The notes under the pieces are model-generated. The model saw nothing but the letters and a program-made list of their open reading frames with translations. It had not been told where the DNA came from and did no database searches. From Puniceicoccales bacterium (GTDB lineage Bacteria > Verrucomicrobiota > Verrucomicrobiia > Opitutales > UBA9783): DNA of 15,763 nt. Positions 1 through 5,464 of the stretch are shown here, in pieces. Positions within the stretch are counted from its first letter, which is position 1. Every line of letters starts with the position of its first letter. Made by a program: the position numbers and the translations under genes. The stretch covers positions 1 to 15,763 of the forward strand of contig JAIRKR010000035.1 of assembly GCA_031260015.1 (NCBI GenBank), in the 5' to 3' direction.

Positions 1-134
1 TATTTATGTGAATATTGCGCAAAACAGTAGACGCAATGATGTCCACATCCACGGTAACAATTGAGATCCCAATGGGTGGCAAATGCTCTTTTATGGTAAT
101 GCAGAGCTGATTTTACTTGGATTTCATGAATCAT
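1..134 (-). CDS. SPL-type radical SAM protein, N-terminal 44 codons (cut by window edge)
   Basis: The minus strand is open from an ATG at 132-134 to the window edge, and an in-frame stop lies just upstream at 153-155. The visible 44 residues contain WDLNCYRGCGHHCVYC at residues 22-37. Cys30, Cys34 and Cys37 form the CX3CX2C motif that binds the [4Fe-4S] cluster of radical SAM enzymes. The context (WDLN, YRGC, C-Y-C-F-A, then YSHK) resembles the spore-photoproduct-lyase-like (SPL) family of radical SAM proteins; the exact reaction cannot be told from this fragment. A purine-rich GAGGTGG lies about 13 nt upstream, further than usual for a ribosome site. The gene follows the acyl carrier protein gene on the same strand after a 112-nt gap, so it may be the third gene of that operon or have its own promoter. 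It is easy to miss because only a short piece lies in the window. Confidence 0.8.
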   Translation of the reverse strand, partial: MIHEIQVKSALHYHKRAFATHWDLNCYRGCGHHCVYCFAQYSHK

Positions 135-246
135 TACGCCACAGGAGCCACCTCATCTAAACTTGGAATGACAACAGGAAATAACCCACTTATTTATATC
201 GAACGACGCAAAAATACGCTCTTTTTATAAAGATTGTTAAAAGATT

Positions 247-501
247 TTACTTCTTTTCTTGAAACTTAGGCGTTAGGTAGTCGATGCAACTTTGCAGTGA
301 TTCTAAATGCCCATAATCGTTTTCCGGAATCTCAATGCCATACTGCTTGCGCAATTCCATCACGATATCTAAAAAATCCATAGAATCCAATTCTAATTGA
401 TCGCGTAAGCGCACATCATCTTTTAAATTACTCAGATCTTCATCGGGAGCAATTTCTGCAATAATATCAATCACTACTTTCCGTATGTTTTTTTTGTCCA
501 T
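247..501 (-). CDS. Acyl carrier protein (specialised, paired with a ketosynthase)
   Basis: This protein of about 84 residues has the acyl carrier fold signature. The phosphopantetheine attachment Ser is Ser40 in LELDSMDFLDIVMEL, so it would carry acyl chains as thioesters in the cytosol for a partner ketosynthase. The usual DSL motif is DSM here. Helix 3 region residues (GIEIPENDYGHLES) and a C-terminal helix follow, giving the normal family length of 75-85. Two starts are possible, ATG at 510 or ATG at 501; 501 gives the more usual N-terminus (MDKKN) and is chosen, but neither has a clear ribosome site. A longer TTG start at 540 would overlap the ketosynthase end and is unlikely. The ketosynthase stop lies 7-16 nt upstream, so the two are almost certainly cotranscribed and translated in a coupled way. 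Because it is paired with a divergent FabF-like protein, it may serve a secondary lipid or polyketide-like pathway rather than being the main AcpP. Confidence 0.88.
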   Translation of the reverse strand: MDKKNIRKVVIDIIAEIAPDEDLSNLKDDVRLRDQLELDSMDFLDIVMELRKQYGIEIPENDYGHLESLQSCIDYLTPKFQEKK

Positions 502-517
502 GATAGTCATAAAAACG

Positions 518-1756
518 TTAAGCGTCGTACCGCCGAACAATCACCACAGAATTAATACCTAACATACCGAATGAAGTATTCAATATCGTCCGTATTTGAG
601 GTAAATGTTTTGGGTGATTAATCACTAAATTGTTAAGCTTGCATGCAGGGTCTAGTTCGTCAATATTAATCGTCGGATGAACGTAATGGTCTTCGAATGC
701 AGGCAAATTGCCGGCTAATTCTAAAGAGCCTGCTGCGCCCATTGCATGACCAATGAAACTTTTAGTGTTGTTAAAATGGGTATGGGGTGCTTGTTTAAAT
801 ACCCTGTTGAGGGCTTCGCATTCCCGAATATCTCCGGAAAGTGTAGCGGTCGCATGCGTGTTTACGATGTCGATGTCGACGGCTCGCATCTTTGCTTTTT
901 TCAATGCAAGTTGCATGCAAGCGGCTTGCTGCTCGCTGCAAGGCAATACTGTATCTTGTGCGTCGGAATTGATGCCGTATCCTACAATTTCTCCAAAAAT
1001 CTTTGCTTTTCTTGCCAAAGCTGCATCCAGGCGTTCCAAAATGAACATGCATCCACCTTCACTGATAACAATGCCATTGCGGTGCTTGTCAAAAGGTCGG
1101 CTCGCCTTATTGGGATCTTCGTGAAAAGCTAAAGCGCCTTGGGCTTTAAATCCGGCAAATATGCCAAATGTGTGAATGCTTTCGCTAACGCCGCCGACAA
1201 GGGCTGTATCCACTTCACCCAAACGCAGCATTTGAACACCTTGTATAAGGCCAATGTTACCTCCTGCACAAGCACCTCCCAAAGTGTAATGAGGCCCCGT
1301 AATCCCTAAATTGAGGGTGATTTCTCCGGCAGGATTGTTGGCAACGGTTCTTGGGTTATGATGGTGGCTCCAAAAGCGCGTATCGTATCCAAATTTAGAA
1401 ATTTGGTACACTTCGTTTTCCGTTTCCACGTTGCCGTGCTCCGTAATACCTACGTAAACGCCCACGCGACTCTTGTCCAAAAGATGCCAATCGAGACCGC
1501 TGGATTCGATTGCTTTGTGGGCACAATAAATACCTATGCCGCCGGCTCGAGTGCCCACGCGTACTTCCTTTTTAGACTGATATTCCAAGGCATTAAACGT
1601 GCATACGCCCGCCAGAACAATTCCCATGTAACGCATATCTATTTTTTGTATGCGCGCGTATCCTTCCAACAAATGCTTCCTAAACTCAGCCAATGAATTT
1701 CCATTGGGGGCCGTAAGTCCAATGCCCGTAATGACAATGCGTTCTGACAATTTCAT
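518..1756 (-). CDS. Beta-ketoacyl-ACP synthase, FabF (KAS II)-like
   Basis: This 412-residue protein is FabF-sized and would catalyse decarboxylative Claisen condensation of an acyl chain with malonyl-ACP. The catalytic triad is visible: nucleophile Cys163 in GGACAGGN, His301 in NTHATAT and His337 in FIGHAMGAAGS, with Lys332 in TKS. The N-terminus (ERIVITGIGLTAPNGN) is typical of the family. The C-terminal gating loop is unusual: canonical FabF has SFGFGGTN, whereas this protein reads SFGMLGINS at 395-403. The second Phe and the Gly-Gly-Thr are therefore replaced, which may alter control of chain entry. It heads an operon with a downstream acyl carrier protein and possibly a radical SAM protein, which suggests a dedicated pathway rather than bulk fatty acid synthesis. 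The ATG at 1754-1756 is preceded directly by AGGG, a poor ribosome site. It diverges from the OppF-like gene across a 128-nt gap. Confidence 0.88.
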   Translation of the reverse strand: MKLSERIVITGIGLTAPNGNSLAEFRKHLLEGYARIQKIDMRYMGIVLAGVCTFNALEYQSKKEVRVGTRAGGIGIYCAHKAIESSGLDWHLLDKSRVGVYVGITEHGNVETENEVYQISKFGYDTRFWSHHHNPRTVANNPAGEITLNLGITGPHYTLGGACAGGNIGLIQGVQMLRLGEVDTALVGGVSESIHTFGIFAGFKAQGALAFHEDPNKASRPFDKHRNGIVISEGGCMFILERLDAALARKAKIFGEIVGYGINSDAQDTVLPCSEQQAACMQLALKKAKMRAVDIDIVNTHATATLSGDIRECEALNRVFKQAPHTHFNNTKSFIGHAMGAAGSLELAGNLPAFEDHYVHPTINIDELDPACKLNNLVINHPKHLPQIRTILNTSFGMLGINSVVIVRRYDA

Positions 1757-1776
1757 CCCTAAAGGGCTATTAAATT

Positions 1777-1804
1777 AATATAAAAACAAAGTTTTTGAAG
1801 CCAA
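1777..1804 (-). promoter_or_regulatory. Possible promoter of the ketosynthase operon
   Basis: On the minus strand a TATATT (1777-1782) matches the -10 consensus at five of six positions. A TTGGCT (1799-1804) lies 16 nt upstream as a weak -35. The start codon at 1756 is 20 nt downstream. The placement in a divergent intergenic region fits, but AT-rich DNA yields such matches by chance. Confidence 0.35.
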
Positions 1805-1847
1805 AAATATACTTTTTTCACACATTAACGCGAACGGAGGGTTCCTA

Positions 1848-1878
1848 TTGACAAACAAGCAAGTTTTATTAGTGTAAA
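1848..1878 (+). promoter_or_regulatory. Possible promoter of the OppF-like gene
   Basis: A perfect TTGACA (1848-1853) is followed 19 nt later by TGTAAA (1873-1878), a four-of-six -10 match; the spacer is longer than ideal. Transcription would begin at or a few bases before the ATG at 1885, giving a leaderless or nearly leaderless message. The same stretch also holds GGAGGG (1836-1841) followed by a TTG-started 9-codon frame, so an upstream start is an alternative reading. Confidence 0.35.
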
Positions 1879-1884
1879 ACGAAA

Positions 1885-2676
1885 ATGTGCCCTTGCATGC
1901 TAGAAATAAAGGATCTTTACGTTTGTTACGTGAGTACGACGGGCTTTTTTAAAAAAATTAAGCATGTTGTAAAGGCCGTCGATGGAGTTTCATTGCAGGT
2001 GGAGCGTGGTTGTACATTAGGTTTGGTAGGAGAAAGCGGTAGTGGAAAATCGACGGTGGGCAAAGCGGTTGTTCGACTGGTGACCGCACGTTCGGGAGAC
2101 ATTTTTTTTAATGGAACCCATATTTCGAGTAAGACAAACCGTGAATTTTTCCCATATCGTAAGAAAATTCAAATGATATTTCAAGATCCATTCAATTCTC
2201 TAAATCCACGAATGAATGTGGAATCTATTTTAATGGAGCCTTTGGACATCCATTTTAAATCCTGGAGTCGCCAACAAAAGCATTCGAGGATTTTGGCATT
2301 GCTGGACCAAGTTGGATTGCCGCATACGAGCTTAAGTCGTTATCCGCATGAATTCAGCGGCGGGCAGCGTCAACGCATTGGAATTGCAAGAGCTTTGGCG
2401 GTGGAACCGGAATTGCTGATTTGCGATGAGCCCGTAAGCGCATTGGATGTCTCCGTTCAAGCGCAAATTGTTAACCTGCTGATGGATTTGCAAAAAGCAT
2501 TTGGATTAACATACCTTTTTATAGCGCACGATTTGGCCGTTGTGGAACATATGAGCGATGTTGTGGCCGTCATGCAACGGGGACGTATTGTGGAGCAAGC
2601 ACTTGCCCAAGATTTATACGTTGCCCCCAAACATCCCTACACGCAGAAGTTATTGCAATCCATCCCCATGCTTTAG
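1885..2676 (+). CDS. Oligopeptide/dipeptide ABC transporter ATPase, OppF/DppF type (orphan)
   Basis: This is a complete 263-residue ABC ATPase that would power peptide (or nickel/sugar-peptide) import from the inner face of the membrane. Visible motifs in order are Walker A GESGSGKST (49-57), Q-loop Gln100 in IFQDPFNSLNP, signature SGGQRQR (158-164), Walker B LLICDE with catalytic Glu182, the D-loop SALD, and H-loop His215 in IAHDLAVVEHMSD. The QDPFNSLNPR stretch, VSVQAQ after the D-loop, and the C-terminal HPYTQKLLQSIP element are typical of OppD/OppF/DppF-type subunits; the KAVDGVSL N-terminus favours the OppF side. The 263 residues are shorter than most OppF proteins (about 300-330). MLEIKD suggests that Met5 (ATG at 1897) could be the true start. 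No OppA, B, C or D gene is adjacent: the upstream neighbour is divergent and the downstream one convergent, so its partners must be elsewhere. Confidence 0.9.
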   Translation: MCPCMLEIKDLYVCYVSTTGFFKKIKHVVKAVDGVSLQVERGCTLGLVGESGSGKSTVGKAVVRLVTARSGDIFFNGTHISSKTNREFFPYRKKIQMIFQDPFNSLNPRMNVESILMEPLDIHFKSWSRQQKHSRILALLDQVGLPHTSLSRYPHEFSGGQRQRIGIARALAVEPELLICDEPVSALDVSVQAQIVNLLMDLQKAFGLTYLFIAHDLAVVEHMSDVVAVMQRGRIVEQALAQDLYVAPKHPYTQKLLQSIPML

Positions 2677-2761
2677 GTTAAAGTAACAGTGGGTAGGGCC
2701 GTCTTAACTTTCACATTTGTCGCCAGATACAGAACGGGTTTTATTAAACGTACAAAGAATT

Positions 2762-2798
2762 AACGCATAAAAAATGTAATAATACGGATATTTGCGTT
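2762..2798. terminator. Weak hairpin between convergent genes
   Basis: AACGCA (2762-2767) and TGCGTT (2793-2798) form a 6-bp inverted repeat with a 25-nt loop, in the gap between the converging OppF-like and DUF2062 genes. On the plus strand the stem runs into a short T run. It is a marginal terminator candidate, and no better one is visible in this gap. Confidence 0.2.
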
Positions 2799-2803
2799 TT
2801 CTA

Positions 2804-3457
2804 TTACTTTTTAGAATTAGAGTCCAAAGACTGTGTTTGTTTTTGATTTTTGGCAACTTCTTCCCTCGACGCCATAAACTGTTGGTAAGTAATTGCGTTG
2901 CGTTGTGTAAAATATTTATATAGGTAGCAAGAAATAACACCGCAAATGTAGCCTAAAATAATAGCCCCAATCACAATCGCCAATGTTATTTTTAAGAAAC
3001 AAGCGCCTTTGTACCCTATGGATCCGTGACCAAGAATCTCTCTTGCCGTAACATTTAATCCAAATTGATTGCTGGCATCGAGAAATTTTAGGAATTTTTC
3101 TCCAACTTTATACTCAAAGGGCCACAGTATGCCCACCGTCAAAGGATTTGAAATCATTTGCAATGCGACTAAGATCATAATATTTGCTTTAAAAATAATC
3201 GCAAGTATGCTTGCTATGAGCGTCTGGGCTCCCATAACGGGGAGCAGGGTTAAAACCCATCCCGCATAGAAAGCAGGTTTTACGGCTTCGTATTTAAATG
3301 ACCATAGGTAACGCCGCTTTAGTAAGCTGTCGCCAAACCATCTTAAAAATTTATATCGAGCAAAGGTAGAACGCCTAGGCAAATAACGTAACCACTTTTT
3401 TACTTGTTTGCGACGATTTTGCCTGAGGGTTTGCCAGTCTTGTTCGTGTAAGTGCAT
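2804..3457 (-). CDS. DUF2062-type small membrane protein
   Basis: This 217-residue protein has a strongly basic N-terminus (residues 10-50, many Arg/Lys), then a hydrophobic block at about 60-115 containing GWVLTLLPVMGAQTLIASILAIIF and ISNPLTVGILWPFEYKVGE, and a last membrane segment at about 152-182. The P-x-x-G-x-Q-x-L...SNP-x-T order is the DUF2062 signature; that family consists of inner-membrane proteins of uncertain function, sometimes linked to glycosyltransferases. The frame is open upstream into tRNA-Cys (a start at 3496 would lie inside the tRNA), so the ATG at 3455-3457 is chosen. That start lies only 7 nt after the encoded CCA of the tRNA, without a Shine-Dalgarno sequence. The gene is probably cotranscribed with the tRNA and freed as a nearly leaderless message by 3' processing. 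The C-terminus is hydrophilic, rich in Lys, Gln and Ser. Confidence 0.75.
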   Translation of the reverse strand: MHLHEQDWQTLRQNRRKQVKKWLRYLPRRSTFARYKFLRWFGDSLLKRRYLWSFKYEAVKPAFYAGWVLTLLPVMGAQTLIASILAIIFKANIMILVALQMISNPLTVGILWPFEYKVGEKFLKFLDASNQFGLNVTAREILGHGSIGYKGACFLKITLAIVIGAIILGYICGVISCYLYKYFTQRNAITYQQFMASREEVAKNQKQTQSLDSNSKK

Positions 3458-3464
3458 AACATCA

Positions 3465-3539
3465 TGGAGGCACGGGTCGGAATTGAACCGACGCATAAGA
3501 GTTTTGCAGACTCCTGCCTTACCACTTGGCTACCGTGCC
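3465..3539 (-). tRNA. tRNA-Cys (GCA), CCA encoded
   Basis: The minus strand folds as a cloverleaf: acceptor GGCACGG paired with CCGTGCC, D-arm GCC/GGC, anticodon stem GGAGT/ACTCT (one G-U) around the loop CTGCAAA with anticodon GCA, and T-arm GTCGG-TTCAATT-CCGAC. The discriminator is U (3468), as expected for Cys. CCA is encoded at 3465-3467. The mature body is 3468-3539. Confidence 0.95.
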
Positions 3540-3551
3540 TTAAAAAACTTT

Positions 3552-3579
3552 ATTAGAGAATAAGGTTAAAATAAATCAA
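3552..3579 (-). promoter_or_regulatory. Probable promoter of tRNA-Cys and the DUF2062 gene
   Basis: On the minus strand TTGATT (3574-3579) is followed after 16 nt by TCTAAT (3552-3557), a five-of-six -10 match that ends 12 nt before the mature tRNA. A second possible -35, TTGACA (3598-3603), lies further upstream with a weaker -10 (CTTGAT) 17 nt on. Confidence 0.5.
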
Positions 3580-3606
3580 GCTTTTGTTACAATTCCTTGT
3601 CAAAAA

Positions 3607-4329
3607 TCAAGCTTTCTTTTTGTGACTACCGACGGTTGTATTATTTTCCTCATCCACTTCCCAACGCATCGTCTCATCTTGTTCTAACACTTCTTCCTTT
3701 TCGTTGGTGTCTTCTTTAATGTCCACATCCAAATCTTTATATAAAAGATCTTCGGCTTTATCCGCATTTTCATGAATTTCTTCTCGATCTAACTCGAATC
3801 CTTCGGGGATGTATTCCAATATATCGGACAATTCACGGTAACAATGGATGGCAGATCCTTCGAAAAACTCCTGCTGATATTGTTCATTTAAATCATCTGC
3901 AATTTCATCGGGTAAAATATTCTGTTTAAAATCGATACTGTCATTAAGTAACCTAACGCGTAGGCGAGTCACATGGTCAATGAGATCTGCGTAAGGACCC
4001 TTTTCTTCGTCAATGGAATTAGGCAACGCAAAAAGAGGTTCATCCGAATCGATCAAATTTTCTTCCACACGCGTCAGGCGAACTAAATTTTCTTTAAGAC
4101 GCTTATCAATCTTGAATTTGAAAAATGCACGATCTAAAATGTCGGTATCCAATCCGTAGTCTTTCAATGCATCCATTAAATCAAGTACGTAGATCACTTG
4201 CTTAGGATCTAAAATGCTAAGTCCATCCAAATCCCAATGAATAGGGTCGCTAATTTCTTTAACCCACCAGTTAAAATCATTCCCTAAACGTACTATACAC
4301 CAGTTTAGTTTTGGAGCAATAACAGACAT
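3607..4329 (-). CDS. Acidic hypothetical protein, about 240 residues
   Basis: I do not recognise this protein. With the ATG at 4327-4329 it has 240 residues. The first 35 are Trp-rich (LNWCIVRLGNDFNWWVKEIS, then a further Trp). A helical, charged middle region (about 40-170) includes LDLMDALKDYGLDTDIL and LIDHVTRLRVRLLND. The C-terminal part (about 178-230) is strongly acidic and low in complexity, ending in a basic SHKKKA. There is no signal peptide, membrane segment or Cys motif, so a cytosolic protein is likely. The frame stays open to 4620, but that extension overlaps the divergent solute-binding protein gene and reads like a shadow. An ATG at 4389 is a second option, giving 20 more residues. 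No ribosome site is evident at either. It lies upstream of tRNA-Cys on the same strand, with a 67-nt gap holding the tRNA promoter. Confidence 0.7.
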   Translation of the reverse strand: MSVIAPKLNWCIVRLGNDFNWWVKEISDPIHWDLDGLSILDPKQVIYVLDLMDALKDYGLDTDILDRAFFKFKIDKRLKENLVRLTRVEENLIDSDEPLFALPNSIDEEKGPYADLIDHVTRLRVRLLNDSIDFKQNILPDEIADDLNEQYQQEFFEGSAIHCYRELSDILEYIPEGFELDREEIHENADKAEDLLYKDLDVDIKEDTNEKEEVLEQDETMRWEVDEENNTTVGSHKKKA

Positions 4330-4350
4330 GACAATGGTTTTGAAATAAAA

Positions 4351-4398
4351 TTGAACAGGAGTAAACCTTAAAAGTAATTTTTTATGCATACCGGCATA
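4351..4398 (+). promoter_or_regulatory. Divergent control region: promoter-like boxes and a small inverted repeat
   Basis: TTGAAC (4351-4356), a 16-nt spacer and AGTAAT (4373-4378) make a moderate promoter for the solute-binding protein/kinase operon. Just downstream, near the predicted transcription start, TATGC (4383-4387) and GCATA (4394-4398) form an inverted repeat with a 6-nt centre. This could be a small operator. Evidence is by eye only. Confidence 0.3.
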
Positions 4399-4417
4399 TT
4401 CTAAATGCGAAATTGGC

Positions 4418-5464
4418 TTGCTCACGCTGGCAATACTAACTAAATTACAGGTTGTGAAGCATAAAGCAGGGTGGGGTATATTAATTGTTTTGGTCGTATT
4501 GGTAGGTGCCATATATCGATGCATCTGTTGGGTACGATACATCCCTACCATACGTCTTGGGTTGAATGCTTCTTCGGGGTTTGAATATTTTATTTTAGCC
4601 AAAAAGGCAAAGTTTTTCAAACGTGCTGGACTGCGCGTTCAACTCATTGAATTTGGTTCATTCAGTGACGTACAACAGGCTTTTGAATGGGGACAAATTC
4701 ACGGAATGATCTGCAATCTAATTGATGTTATGATGATTCAGCAAAAAAATAAAGCGCTTGCCCCCAAAATTATTCTTATTCCTTCTTATGCCACACCGGA
4801 AGCCGCATGCCACGTATTGGTCGACAAAAGTATAAAAGATATGAGCGACATTCGGGGTCAATGCATAGGTGGGGAAATTAATTCTTTTGGGGGTTTTGTT
4901 TTGTTAAAAGCTTTAAAATCGGTCGCGCTGTCCACGCATGACGTAAAACTGCGTCTTGTGGATCCAACCGCTTTTGAAACGTTTATTCAAAAGCAAAAAG
5001 TACAAGGTGTTATAGCTTATCCTCCCTACAGTATCCATTTAATGAAAAGTTCTACCAATTACCATTCCATTTACTCTACGGCGAATTGGCCTAAAGAGAT
5101 GAAACTCAACGTTTTGGTAATGAATCAAAACATCTTACAAAGGCATGCAAATGGGTTTCGGAAATTTATTGCAAATTGGGATAATTTATTGGATTTATAC
5201 AAAAGTGATCCGGGACTTGGAAATACGTACCTAAGTCATCATTTATCCGTTTCTAAAAATAAATCCGAAAAAATATTTAATGCCGTTGTTCCACTGAAAT
5301 TAGGAGAACAAGTTCAATTATTTACACTTAATAAATACCTTACAGGTGTGATAGAAACGATTAATGCAGAATTCCTTGCCAATAATAACTTGTCGGCAAA
5401 AGACATAAATTTTGACGAAGTTTTTGACAAAACATTTCTGTATGAGGCATTGCAGCACAAATAA
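4418..5464 (+). CDS. Membrane-anchored NMT1/SsuA-type solute-binding protein
   Basis: This 348-residue protein has a basic N-terminus, one membrane segment at about 18-36 (GWGILIVLVVLVGAIY) and no lipobox or obvious cleavage site, so it is probably anchored with its domain in the periplasm. The rest resembles the NMT1/SsuA/TauA/ThiY class of ABC substrate-binding proteins: IRLGLNASSGFEYFILAKKA followed by FFKRAGLRVQLIEFGSFSDV (the usual 'GlxVelv-f-s' pattern), then SDIRGQCIGGE and a second lobe. These bind small organic ligands such as sulfonates, nitrate or pyrimidine precursors; the ligand here is unknown. Its stop overlaps the start of the hybrid histidine kinase by one base (TAATG), and no permease or ATPase gene is near. 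It is more likely a ligand-sensing partner of the kinase than a transport subunit. The start is uncertain: TTG at 4418 or GTG at 4454 (MKHKAGWG), neither with a good ribosome site. Confidence 0.78.
   Translation: MLTLAILTKLQVVKHKAGWGILIVLVVLVGAIYRCICWVRYIPTIRLGLNASSGFEYFILAKKAKFFKRAGLRVQLIEFGSFSDVQQAFEWGQIHGMICNLIDVMMIQQKNKALAPKIILIPSYATPEAACHVLVDKSIKDMSDIRGQCIGGEINSFGGFVLLKALKSVALSTHDVKLRLVDPTAFETFIQKQKVQGVIAYPPYSIHLMKSSTNYHSIYSTANWPKEMKLNVLVMNQNILQRHANGFRKFIANWDNLLDLYKSDPGLGNTYLSHHLSVSKNKSEKIFNAVVPLKLGEQVQLFTLNKYLTGVIETINAEFLANNNLSAKDINFDEVFDKTFLYEALQHK

Noticed and set aside
746..1132. Plus-strand open frames inside the ketosynthase gene, plus the minus-strand frame at 795-1052
   Set aside because: They lie opposite or out of frame with a gene whose catalytic residues are all present, and show no motifs.
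3458..3496. Longer DUF2062 protein starting at 3496
   Set aside because: The start would lie inside tRNA-Cys; the ATG at 3457 removes the overlap.
4330..4620. N-terminal extension of the acidic protein up to 4620
   Set aside because: It overlaps the start and membrane anchor of the divergent solute-binding protein, and reads like a shadow of that gene.
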